A stretch of DNA of 62,000 nt. Origin: Gnetum montanum. Taxonomy: Eukaryota > Streptophyta > Gnetopsida > Gnetales > Gnetaceae. Made by a program: the position numbers and the translations under genes. Shown piece by piece: positions 12,177 through 22,283 of this stretch. Numbering within the stretch: position 1 is the stretch's first letter; each line of letters opens with the position of its first letter. Below the pieces are notes generated by a model. It made no database searches, was not told where the DNA came from, and saw only the letters and a list, made by a program, of their open reading frames with translations. The stretch covers positions 66,272 to 128,271 of the forward strand of contig MNCI01030955.1 of assembly GCA_015680685.1 (NCBI GenBank), given 5' to 3'.

Positions 12177-12181
12177 CTTAT
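12177..12181 (+). other. Target site duplication of element C, left copy
   Basis: CTTAT precedes the LTR of C that starts TGTAGC at 12182. The identical CTTAT follows the other LTR at 30675-30679. Confidence 0.85.
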
Positions 12182-14213
12182 TGTAGCATCTAAAAACATT
12201 AGTGGCTGGAACACCGAGAGGTTGATAGGTGCATAGTCTAACCTTGAATCCATGGGAGGGTCGTGCTAGGGAAAATGGAAATGGGGTGCCCTGAACAGTC
12301 TGGTCGATTAGTCAGGGACTTACGTGCTATCCAATAACCATTTGCGAGTAATGATTTTAGAGCATCATGCATAGGAGTTGGAATAAGTAGGAACACAACA
12401 TGCATAACTATGAGATAATATCCATGTGCATGCATGATGACAATAGAAAGAAATAGATATGCTAACAATTTAAAATATAAGTTGTATGAAAATAAAATGA
12501 GAGTGCAAGTGAGGAAATGCACCACCCCAAGATTAGGGGGCATGACTTTTGATCAAATGATGTGTACAACTGGCATGCAATATCAGATAGACACAACTGG
12601 GTAGCAAGGAAACATGGTCACAGTTCCTGGGTCATGGCAGATGCAGTGCTGACAAAAAGGAGCTGAAGCTTACTAGACTAGTAGTTGCCATGCTATGTGG
12701 GTGTGAGGTAAAAGTGTCATGTTTGAGTGCAGGAGTGAGGTAGATATTAGGAATGCTCTTAATACTGAGAATTGCCACTCATCAACCTACTGCTTGCCAG
12801 TTGCTTGCCAAAGCCAATTGTTGAAGCCAATCATTGAAGTCAACCCTTAGAATATAAATTACTAGGGTATTTATAGAGTCAGGGTTGGAGGGGAGATGTG
12901 GTTTGGATGCCACATGTCCTGGGTTCCATGTAGCATAATCATGAATGTGTCACGCCGATGTGCTATGCTCAAAGTGTTGCATCCAATGGTGCTACGCTCT
13001 ATAGGATAAGAATAGGGACTACAAATCTGCCAAACTATGACCATATTCCCCAAACTACATGTGCCAAAATTTGAAAAACTGCCATGTTTTTTACAAAAAT
13101 GCCCAAAACAAATGCAACTTGGAGCCTTACGCTCTAGGACTATGTCTTCCCTCCTCTTCCAAGTTGGGTTAGGCATAGGGACAACTTTGGGGACCAATAG
13201 GAGGTGCAAAAGTAAAGCAAACTACTGATCTTGGTTGTCAGAGAGATGCCAGAGTTGAAATGAAGGTCGATGCTAAATTTTGAGGGCTTTTGGAGGCATT
13301 CGGAAGCCTTTTCCAAGTGTTATGCTATCTATGCTACTTAGCGTAATGAAGCATAGTGTGAACACTTAGAAAAATTTTGCAGTTTTAGCTTGCTACGCTA
13401 TCTACGCTGCACAACGTAGCAGAGCGTAGCAATCATTTTTCAATGAATTTTGTCACAAAAATTGAAAATATCACTTTGAGATTCAGCAAGGCAAGTAACT
13501 TCAGCAATTAGCAACTACATTTTTCATGTCAAAAGAGCCTAATACCTCTTTGCTTCATACTTGAGAAATTTTGACCCTAGCACCTCTACTATGTTGTCTA
13601 CACTATGTAGCGTAGCATAGCATAACATCTAATTTTTGAATGAATTTTGACCAAACTTGTAATGCTCTACCATGGGACTCTGATCATGCTCTAAGGATGA
13701 AGTAGGACAGGCAACCTTGGAGGTCGAAAAATTACCAAATGCACCTTTTATGTCTAGTCCAAAACTAAGGAAAATTTTAGTCCTTCATGGCTTGCTATGC
13801 TATCTATGCTGTGCAGCGTAGCGGAGTGTAACAGGTCCAAAGTTAGAAAATTTGCCAAATTATTTTATCTATCCTGAACATTTTTGGCAACTCCTAGCCT
13901 GGAACCTGGGTGGACTGGCAACCAAGACATGTGTCAAGTTAGGCAAGCTAGAGAATATAGCAAGCTTGACAGCCCAGAAGATAGAAAATTTTCCAAAATA
14001 TTTAGTCCATCTTCAGTGCCCTTTTTGTGTAAACTGGCCTTGGAAATGGATGCTACGTTCACTATGCCATGAAGCATAGTAGGTAGACTTAGAAAAAAAT
14101 TTGCATATGTTAGGACTTCGAGGATGCCATGCTATCCACATGGCACAACAATGTACCATATTTAGAGAAATTTTGCCCAGGTTTCAATGTTTGAACAAAT
14201 TAGTGGTGTTTCA
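12182..14213 (-). repeat. 3' LTR of element C
   Basis: The LTR is 2,032 bases, sense start TGAAACACCACTAATTTG at 14213 and end at 12182. It pairs with 28629-30674 along its whole length. On the minus strand a TATA box lies at 12875-12867. The region 13300-14100 is rich in short palindromic phrases of the type GCTACGCT / AGCGTAGC, alternating with A/T-rich stretches such as AGAAAAATTTTGC. Short open frames inside are not supported as genes. Confidence 0.88.
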
Positions 14214-14232
14214 CTAGTCCCTCTTTGTCGAT
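14214..14232 (-). other. Polypurine tract, element C
   Basis: The minus strand reads CATCGACAAAGAGGGACTAG immediately before the LTR start TGAAACACC. The ACAAAGAGGGAC core is shared with B and D. Confidence 0.75.
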
Positions 14233-15655
14233 GTTTGGAGGATTTTCCTAAGATACATTGACAAAGAATATGAACCACCATGATGGATATGACACCAACA
14301 TTATTCATTAGTGTCTACTTAGACGATGCTTTGCTATGCTTGAGAGTGCCAAGGAGGGAATAAGTTAGAGGAGATGGGGTTAGGGGACAATGGATGAAAA
14401 AGGAAAATGTAGGATGTGATGCCATGATAACCTATTGTCATAGTGTGATCCTTCATTGAGTGCTTATGAGAGAGTTAGCATGCATAGGTGTCTTTCACCT
14501 ATGGATTTTGACCTCTCATCGGAGTGCTTGGAGATGATCGATCCAAGGTTGAGACAGTTGCAAAGTGAAAACTATTCCATTGAACTTTGACACTTGTCTT
14601 ATCTCATTTTTTTCTTTTTCATTTTCTTCTTTCTTCTCTTTTCTTCTTTTTTTTTTGTTTTTTTTGAGGAAATGCATTGCAGATCCATATCCGCTTGAAG
14701 GCAACCATATCACCACCATAGGATAGGTGTTTTCTCCTTGGGATGAGTTGTGTTACATCCATGTGGGGCTTTGACCAACCTACAAAGGCTTCCATGGGAC
14801 AAGTTGCATTACATTTGTCATGGGTTTAGTGGTTAAGTGTGGGAAAGGGTTTTATCTACATTGGGAAAGCTTGCGAGGGGATGTGGGGAATTGCAAGAGT
14901 GAGAAGTAGAGGTTAGGTTAGTTGAGGGGATATTAGGGTATGCACTCTCAAGTAGCTGGGCTAGTAGAAGTGGTACTTTGGAATAATGTAGTGTCTTGAT
15001 CTTATGGTAAAATGCATTCCTAAATGATGCCATCCTAGCTTTATCCTGAAACCACAACATAGAGAAAACTAGATAAAACAACCACCATGTGAAGTGAGGG
15101 TGAAGTCCTATTTGCTCAAGACACTACAAGGGTTGCTAGCATTGTGTCGAGTGTGTGCAATGTCCAAAGCAGGAAGGCCATTGTAGGCATTGGTGGTGGT
15201 AGGCTAGAAAGATTTAGCAGCCACATTGGAAGTGAACACTTAAGAGGCTAGGAGAAATGATGATGCAGGTGCTCAGGTGAAGAGCTAAGATTTTGAACTC
15301 CCTTCTAGACTGTAACAATGGCAAGGGCTGGAAGATAGTAGAATCATGGCTAGGCCACAATAGTGTTGGGACTCTAGCGAGAGGTGTTGATGAAGAGAGT
15401 TACAACCAGGATGATCAGCAATGGTGGCAGTAGCTCTGGAAGGTCAGCAAGATGCCCAACGAAATCTTTGGAAGGTTAGCAAGATGTTAGGGATGGAAAT
15501 GTTGCAAATGTCCTAGAGGCTTTTACCTTGGTAACGTGAACTTCATTCCAGAACTAAAACACCCCACCCCATCTTGCCCAAGAGGCGTAGAAAGGCAATG
15601 GAAGATCAGAAGTATGCCTACTTGCTTGTTTACAAGATCACATATGTTGAATCAT
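14233..15655 (-). other. 3' UTR of element C
   Basis: No protein domain is seen. A 70-base polypyrimidine run on the plus strand (14596-14665) is a long purine tract in the element's sense RNA. It lies about 400 bases before the true polypurine tract and could act as a second plus-strand primer, which is inference. The part near 15520-15640 aligns with the 3' UTR of B. Confidence 0.55.
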
Positions 15656-16140
15656 AGATGTTAACTTGTGAACCCAGTTTTAGGTCTTGTTAGACCATTA
15701 GCTATGCTAATTTAAAGTTCCAGTAGACTGTGCTCCTAGTTTAAGGTCTAGGTAGACCATGTTGTGCTAGTTTAAGGTCCTAGCAGACTGTTGTGCTAGT
15801 TTAAAGTCCTAGCAGATTGTACTCATAGTTTAAGGTCTGGGCAGACCATGCTATGCTAGTTTAAGGTCATAGCAGACCACTATGCTAGTTTAACATCGTA
15901 GCGGATGGTGGATGGCTAGTTTAAGGTCATAGTGGACCATGCTATGGGTGCTATTTTAATGTGATAGCCCAAGGACATTCTGTGCTAGTTTAGCGTCATG
16001 ACGGATGAGCTGTGCCAGTTTAGCATCATGGAGACACTCTGTGCTAGTTTAACATCATAGAAGATGCTCTATGGCAGTTTAATATCATAGCAGATGCTCT
16101 GTGCTAATTTAACATCATAGCGGACGCTCTATTTACATTG
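15656..16140 (-). repeat. Motif array after integrase, element C
   Basis: At least a dozen copies of CTAGTTTAAGGTCCTAGCAG (plus-strand form) occur every 30-40 bases, decaying into TAGTTTAACATCATAG variants toward 16140. The array starts about 30 bases after the pol stop at 16167. It is the counterpart of the B array at 8590-9175. Confidence 0.8.
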
Positions 16141-16649
16141 CTTTATTATTGGCATGATACTACATGTTAGGTGTAATATAGTTTCAGGTATAGATGGTTA
16201 ATAGGATTAGTGAGCTCATTGCTGTCTAAGTCAGCAAGCTTGAATGCCCCATTTTCATATGCTTTTGTGACCAAGAAAGGCCCTTCCAAGTTAGCTGAGA
16301 ATTTGTTAATAAGCTCATAGAAAACCTTGAGGACTATATCCCCTTTCTTGATTGGGTGTTGGTGTAGATTGTAGTGATGCTTTTGCTATTATTTGTCTTG
16401 ATACCACTCAATGCAGTTAAGAATTTGGATGTGCTCTTCCTCCATAGAGTCAAGATCAATGATTCTTAACTCATTGTTCTGAGCCTCATCCATAAAGTTC
16501 AAGAGAATCATTCGGAGCGATGGGACTTGCAATTCAAGAGGTAACACTACTTCAAACCCATATACAAGACTATATGGTGTCTTCCCTATTGCAATTCTAC
16601 ATGTTGTGTGATAGGCCCAAAGTGCATAGATGAGTTTCTTATGTCATCA

Positions 16650-17260
16650 TCACTTACTATTGTTGAGCATCTTCTTCAAAAAGTTGACAATGGCTTTATT
16701 GGCAGCTTCTACTTGGCCATTTGCTTGAGGGTAGTACGGTGACGAGAAAGAGTGTTTAATGCTAAGGTTCTCACAAAAAGCTCTAGTTTCTGCGCTACTA
16801 AATTGGGGCCTGTTATCTATAACGATAGTCATAGGAAGGTCGAATCGAGTCACTATATTATCTAAGTTGAATCTGAAAACCTGTTGAGATGTGGTCTTTT
16901 TAAGGGGAATAGCTTCCACCCACTTTTTGAAATATTTAGTTCTTGTGATAATAAGGCTATGTCCTGCAGAAGACTTAGGTGTTATTGACCCTATAATGTC
17001 TAATCCCCAGTGTTGAAATGACCATGTAATTTGCGTAGTATGCAACTTAGTAGGTGATACATGTATTAGATTTCCATGGCATTGGCATACGTTGCAAGTT
17101 CTTACCTTAGAAACACAATCAAATTCCATATAAATCCAGTAGTAACCTAAATGTCTAGTTTTTGCCATCATTTCCTTGGGAGCTATGTGCCCTCCACATA
17201 GTCTCTCATGGATTTGATCAATGATTCTTTGGGCTTCATCACCACTTATGCAAGTTAGCA
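16650..17260 (-). pseudogene. Integrase of element C with intact DD35E triad
   Basis: An open segment (17171 to 16650, 173 codons) holds the end of the zinc-binding domain (CNVCQCHG, with the upstream His pair HERLCGGH just outside it) and the full catalytic core. Within the segment the acidic triad is D58 (WGLDIIG), D119 (VIDNRPQF) and E155 (NGQVEAANK). Exactly 35 residues lie between the second Asp and the Glu, the integrase signature. It would insert the cDNA into the chromosome. The upstream zinc-finger part is in another frame or behind a stop. In element B the second Asp and the Glu are both mutated. Confidence 0.85.
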
Positions 17261-17499
17261 GTATCCCATTGTAATATCTACAACATAGAGTATTATCACC
17301 TATGAGGACATATTGCCGTGCTCATTTTCTCATTGTATATTTTTGGGTGGATGTTAAGTTTTGTGCAGGTTCACCATGTTGAAGATATGTTTTGATGTCA
17401 TCATACCATTCTTGTGTGTGGGCTGCACCTATAGATGCAATACTTGCTATGTGAATGATAGGGTTAGTGCATTTTACTATTGAAATGGGCAAAATAGCA

Positions 17500-18060
17500 A
17501 ACATGTGTGGTGGCATGCTTAAAGCTAAAGTGGCTAATGTGTCGGCTATAGTGTTCTCATTGCAAGGGATGTATTGAACATCCAAGATTGCAAATTGTTT
17601 TAGTAAATATTTTGGAAAATAACAATAAGGTTATAAGTGTTGTGCTTTATAAGCATAGACCTCTGTGACTTGGTTAATGACCAATTGCAAATCGCCTCAA
17701 ATTGCTAAACTTTGGATCTCTAACTCATGAGTTGCTAGAATGCCCCTAAGGAGACCCTCGTATTTTGCTACATTATTCGTGCAAAGAAAAGCAAAGTGGT
17801 ACATGAAAGGTCAAATCTCTCTAGAGGGAAATGTGAGAATAGCAGCAGCACTACCACCTTGTGTGGTTGAGGCACTGTAAAAGTGTAAAATACCTTCAAA
17901 GTATGTAGGTACTGGGCTTATGCTACTAACATGCTTGTCTGGGAATTCAGGATCTATTGTTGCTTAGTTGTTTGTAGGTGAAGCTGTAAGTTGCGTAGCT
18001 ATTGCTTGACCCTTTGTGGATGATTGTGATATGTAATGTAGGTCAAACTTTGTAGTTATT
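17500..18060 (-). pseudogene. Second (archaeal-type) RNase H of element C
   Basis: The minus strand reads, with stops, AAAILTFPSREI, then CTNNVAKYEGLL, GDLQLVINQV and NENTIADTLATLAL. The last lies in the open stretch 17585-17322. These are the blocks of the additional RNase H that marks the Tat lineage and sits between the retroviral RNase H and integrase. The Asp of GD.Q and of the ADT block are kept, while the Glu of the usual AEYE is lost (AKYE). Confidence 0.75.
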
Positions 18061-18143
18061 TCTTTCCACCTGGCTATCTTGCTACTTTCATATATGTTAA
18101 TTGTGATGGCCTTGAGTATATTATTTTTGCAAATGATGTTTAC

Positions 18144-18479
18144 TCAGCTATGAAACAAATAGTGTCTCCATTTTTTGAGTGCAAACACTAAGGCCAGACA
18201 ATTTTTCTCTACATCATTGTATTTTGCCTTGTAAGCTATTAACGCATGACTTAGGTAGTAAATAGGAATTTTAGAGCCATCATCTCTCTTTTGGAAAAGC
18301 AAGGCGGCAATGGACATGTCTAAAGTTGCAAGGTAAATGTAGTAAGGCTTATATCTTTGTGGAGGATAAACAATAGGAAGATGAACCAGCTCCTTTTTCA
18401 AGGTATCAAATTCTTGTTGGCATTGGTTCATCCATTCAAAGTTAGCTCCTTTTTCGAGTAGGTGTTTCATTGGATGCAA
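18144..18479 (-). pseudogene. Retroviral RNase H of element C
   Basis: A 111-codon open segment begins with the RT connection (KHLLEKGANFEW) and continues with YPPQRYKPYYIYLAT, SIAALLFQ, IPIYYLSHAL and DVEKNCLALVFALKKWRHYL. The last is the usual E-containing helix of gypsy RNase H. The segment follows RT without a gap. Confidence 0.8.
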
Positions 18480-18515
18480 TTTATTTGTTAACCTCGCGAT
18501 AAACCTTCATATGAA

Positions 18516-19300
18516 CTATATCCTGCCTTGCAATCCATGCAACTCTTTAAGATTTGTGGGTGGTGCTAAGTTGATAATGGCCTTGAATTTGTCTAGGTCT
18601 ACACGTATTCTTGTTTCTGACACTACGAAGCCTAGCATGCATCTATTTTTGACATCAAATACATATTTTTTAGGATTGAGACGAAGGTCATGCCTTTGAC
18701 AACGTTGAAGGACTAGGTTCAAGTCATTTGCATGATCAGGATCTTTCTTGGATTTGATTGCTATATCATCCACATAGTCATTTAGCTATTCTAAAAGATA
18801 GTCACTAAAAATGTAAGTCATTACCCACTGGTATGTTGCTTTGGCATTTTTTCGTCTGAAGGGCATCATCAGATAACAAAACATTCCGCAAGGGTCATGA
18901 AGGTAGTAGCAAGTTGATGTTCCAAGTTTATATAGATTTAATTGTATCTCGAGAATCCATCTGTAAAGGATAGCAAGGCATGGCTAGTTGTAGTATCGAC
19001 AAGTTGGTCGATATTGGGCAAGGGGAAATCATCCTTGATGGTTGCCTTGTTTAAATCTCAGAAGTCTATACAAATGTGTATACCCCAAATTTTCTTAGGG
19101 ACCACCACGATGTTTGATACCCAGTCTACATAATCGACTACCCAGATGAACCCAGCTTGGTAGAGCTTAGTGATTTTATCATGAACAGCTAATGCAATCT
19201 CCGGTTTAATTTTATGAGTTTTTGTTTGACTACTTTGACATGTGAATCTAAGATAATTTTGTGTTGTATTATGTATGGGTCTAAGCCTGGCATATCTTCA
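18516..19300 (-). pseudogene. Reverse transcriptase of element C
   Basis: RT blocks are read on the minus strand through several stops: the pre-RT ITKLYQAGF region near 19160, SNIVVVPKK near 19110, the palm region, then the intact catalytic YVDD at 18776-18765. The open stretch down to 18516 contains RLNPKKYVF and NLAPPTNLKELHGLQGRI. The same words occur in B and D. RT copies the element RNA into cDNA in the particle. Confidence 0.8.
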
Positions 19301-19754
19301 TAAGACCATGCAAACACTTTGACATTATCATTGAGAACTCTAGAGATATTCTGTTGAATCTATGGCTCTAGTAAAGAGCTAAGCTTTAAAGTTTTTGCCT
19401 CACCTTTACATGTTATTACAGGGGTTTCTATAAGTGGATCTTCAGTTACATCATCGGCTTATAAATCTAAGGCTTGGACTAGATGTTTTGGCTAGTCTAG
19501 TGATGTTTCTAAGGATGCTACGTTGGTGTTACAAGGAGGTAGCTCAAAGTCCACAAGCTCTATGTTTAGGTGTCTCATGAATCTACCATGGGGTCTGGTC
19601 ATGATTAAAGATGAATGGAGATCATCATGTGTGGCCATTTTCCCAAGCGATCCTGCAAAATAGCCAAAGAACAAAAGATGTCAAGTGGTACCTGCCTAAC
19701 AAAGTAACATGAAGCAAAATTCATGCAAAGTAATTATGCAATATTTCAAAATTT

Positions 19755-19905
19755 CTAGTTTAAGGTCTTAGTGGGTGTAAAATTGTATTTCAAAATTGCC
19801 AGTTTAAGGTCTTAGCAGACCATCATTGTGCATATGGTGTAATGGGAATTCCAAAATTTCCAGTTAAAGGTCTTAGCGGACCGTAACTATGCTTACAGTG
19901 TGAAG
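19755..19905 (-). repeat. Motif copies at intron 3' edge, element C
   Basis: Three copies, about 45-60 bases apart, read TAGTTTAAGGTCTTAG, CAGTTTAAGGTCTTAGCAGA and CAGTTAAAGGTCTTAGCGGA on the plus strand. They lie between the antisense promoter and the pol splice acceptor. Confidence 0.75.
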
Positions 19906-19999
19906 ATTTGAGCCAAATTTAAAGGCTTAAAGTGAGGGGTTGAATCAAATGTTCACTAGATAGAAAAATATATTTTTCTTGAGAAAATCTATTTGCTAT

Positions 20000-20110
20000 G
20001 ATGCATGGAACATGGGATGTCCCTCATTACGCGTAGGGCATGGGACATTCTGCATTACGCATGGGACATGGGACGTTTCACGTTATGCGTGAGACATGGG
20101 ACGTTCTAGA
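20000..20110 (+). repeat. Short tandem repeat upstream of the antisense promoter, element C
   Basis: Three imperfect units of about 33-36 bases contain CATGGGA(T/C)(G/A)T(C/T)C and an ACGC/GCGT word (CATTACGCGTAGGGCATGGG, CATTACGCATGGGACATGGG, GTTATGCGTGAGACATGGG). They end 30 bases before the TATA box at 20140. The position suggests an upstream promoter element, which is inference. Confidence 0.6.
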
Positions 20111-20139
20111 AAAGTGACATGTCATTTAACCCTGAAGTT

Positions 20140-20147
20140 TATAAATA
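20140..20147 (+). promoter_or_regulatory. TATA box of the antisense gene, element C
   Basis: AGTTTATAAATAGGGG is a canonical plant TATA box on the plus strand, opposite to the element's sense. The first ATG of the aligned exon 1 is 140 bases downstream (20280). The segment after it (GGTAAACCTATCATTTTCA) is conserved in element B at minus strand about 4645. Confidence 0.65.
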
Positions 20148-20383
20148 GGGGTTTACCCATGGTAAACCTATCATTTTCACCATCAAAGCTAATAGTCCAG
20201 AGCATACTGTAGTCCAGAGAAGAGAGCGTAGCACTTACAAAGCATAACCACCTATAGGCCAGAGCTTGACAACTAGACAATGGTGCACCAAAGTGAGCGT
20301 AGACACTTGGTCTTGCAAATGTGGATGAAGGGGAATGAACGCTACGATGTCTCCCTAGAGCATGCATCAAAGAACATCAAGAG

Positions 20384-21378
20384 GTACCGTCTGTGATGTA
20401 CGTTGTCATGCGACCTTCATGTGTATTCTCTTACTATGTTGTATGTTGTTCGTTTTAAAGAAATGGGGTGGCCTACTGAGTGGGTACTGCTGTTGTCACC
20501 ACTTCCTTTGTAGCCGCAGTGCCCTAGCTATTGTGGCCACTACGGCTACTATGCTGTAGCTATTGCTACTATGGTCGTGGCTTCTGCCCTGGCTGCTATG
20601 CCATGGCCGCTATCACTGCCATTGTGGCTGCAGCCATCACCGTGGCTGGGAGTGATGCACAATTTGCTTCTTATCTCTTTCATTTTATGCTAAGGTAACA
20701 GCAAGGGTGTCTTACACAGTGGTACAGAATGAGGGTTTTATGCATCCTATATAGCGTAACACGCGGGGGAGGGTTTTTTTATGTGTGTTCCACATGGTGG
20801 AATAGGGAAAGGGCTTTGCAAGTGTCCTATGTATGCTCTTAGGCCATGTCATCCCTGATAGTGTAACTGGCAAGCTGGAAATGTTTGACTATCTGTGTCA
20901 CTACACTTTCTAGGAGCATGATGCTTTCTACACTACACAGGATGTAGCCACTACGCTACATAAGGTTTGGTTACTATGCTACATGGGGTGTAGCCGCTAC
21001 ACTGCATGGGGTTTGGTTGCTACATTACATGGGGTGTAGCCACTACACTGCATGGGACGTAGTCGCTACGCTGCACAGGGCATAGCCACTATGCTACGTG
21101 GGGCGCTATAGGGGTGGGATAAATACTTAGAAAAAATTTTGGTTTGATTGCTTGTTCTACAGTTTTCATGCTCCATACTTGGAAATTTTTTTATAGAAAA
21201 TTGCTACGCTTTACAAAAATGTAATTGATACTTAGAGAAATTTTATAGAGGAAATTGTCACATTCTATGAGAGCGTAACTAGCACTTAGAAATTTTTTTT
21301 AAGAAAATTATTTTTATTTTTATTTTTTTAAAGAAAATTACCCTTACTATGCACTAACGTTTTCATTGTGAAATGCAG
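20384..21378 (+). other. Intron 1 of the antisense gene, element C
   Basis: The intron runs from GAG/GTACCG to GAAATGCAG/GGG. It holds a short tandem array at 20935-21108, five or so units of about 35 bases built on GCTACACTGCATGGGGTGTA. After that come A/T-rich phrases CTTAGAAAAATTTT similar to those in the LTRs of B and C. No coding is seen. Confidence 0.55.
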
Positions 21379-22283
21379 GGGTTATGTTGAAGCCAATTCT
21401 GATTGTAGTTGAGCTGGTAGGGATTCTATGCTGTATAAGTGCCCTTGTACCCAATGTCCCTGCACCCCATGCACGAGTGGAGAACTAGGCGGTTTGATTC
21501 TAAGAGGGTTCCCAGGAATTCTTAGAGTTCCTATTTCATTAGTTTAATGTGATGATATGGTCGCATTTGCATGCTGAAATAGTAGGCATCCTAGTTGAAA
21601 CGTTACTACCTAGAGCAAATCAAGGTATCTTAAAATTCATGATAGATGGATCTACTGAGGGGGGAAGGGGCAAGGGGCTCAAGTCAACATTCAAAAGGCT
21701 TAAGACTTTTGTCTTGGATTTGGGCAATGCCAGAGTTCAAATGCTACCATAAATATAACACTTTGTTCATTGCTCACCATATGGGCACAATTTTTTAAAA
21801 CCCACCGGAAACCATCCATTATGCTGGTAGGTGAGTCATCTTATTTTTTTTCTCTTGTATGATTTGGAGTGCTTATTATGTTTATTAGTTGCCATATTTT
21901 TGATCAATAAAGAATGTCTTCATGATAGAGAGGGGACGTTAGCCTTTGCTCAAATGACCCTATAAGAGTTCTCCTCCACTGAGTATGTGTGTGATGGTGT
22001 TATAGAGCAACTTGGGGTAGACTTTAGAACTTATTCAACCAAGTACTCTAAATTCTATATGAAGTATGAGGAGCTTGGATGGTTGGATGGTGAATGGACG
22101 TCTTGTCAGATACCCATTGTAGAAGAAGTACTAGTGCAAGTACCATCATTCCCTATACCATTCACACCAGGTGAGTTATATTATGTGTTCATTTTTATGT
22201 ATTCTTGATTTGATTTTTTTACATGGTTGACTCTATATTATTTTATTTATTATTATTATTATTTTTTGTTGCTGCAATAGTAG

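Larger units (their letters stand above)
4370..12181 (+). mobile_element. Element B: Tat/Ogre-like Ty3/gypsy element, 5' part beyond window, 3' LTR split by C
   Basis: In sense (plus) order this piece holds the 3' part of the gag-pol intron with the first exon of an antisense gene (4568 to 4450), a splice acceptor (5113-5114), the pol exon (5115-8581), a motif-rich 3' UTR, a polypurine tract (10788-10806) and the 3' LTR from 10807. The LTR is broken after 12181 by element C and resumes at 30680-31003. Gag, protease, most of the antisense gene and the 5' LTR must lie left of element A. The presence of a second, archaeal-type RNase H between RT and integrase places it in the Tat lineage. Confidence 0.8.
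10807..12181 (+). repeat. 3' LTR of element B, first part (interrupted by C)
   Basis: The LTR starts TGAAACACCACCAAATTTGG, matching the LTR start of C on its sense strand. It contains several copies of a phrase ending in TCTAAGTGT at about 10850, 10975, 11095 and 11245, roughly 120-150 bases apart. It has a TATA box at 11791-11798. The LTR stops at the CTTAT duplication of element C (12177-12181) and resumes at 30680. Together the two parts are about 1.7 kb. Confidence 0.8.
16167..19652 (-). pseudogene. Pol exon of element C: RT, RNase H, archaeal-type RNase H, integrase
   Basis: The exon begins right after TTTTGCAG at 19653, and an early ATG at 19637 starts MATHDDLHSSL. The segment runs to LYLKLYYT and a TAA at 16169-16167. 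Domains, in order, are RT (about 19300-18500), RNase H (about 18480-18100), a linker, the second RNase H (about 18060-17500), integrase (about 17260-16560) and a GPY/F-like tail (about 16330-16167, EGPFLVTKAYENGAFKLAD). This is the best preserved pol in the window, with several intact sub-frames, but stops and frameshifts between them make the whole copy non-functional. It would be expressed only if the upstream intron is removed, or by its own start. Confidence 0.85.

Noticed and set aside
12238-12543. 101-codon minus-strand open frame
   Set aside because: Lies inside the LTR of C and is not open in the partner LTR at 28690-29000.
13852-14079. 75-codon open frame in plus orientation
   Set aside because: Lies in the U3 of the C LTR; the partner copy at about 30300-30560 uses another frame.
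20122-20370. 82-codon minus-strand open frame
   Set aside because: Shadow of the antisense gene promoter and exon 1 in C; not preserved in B, D or E.
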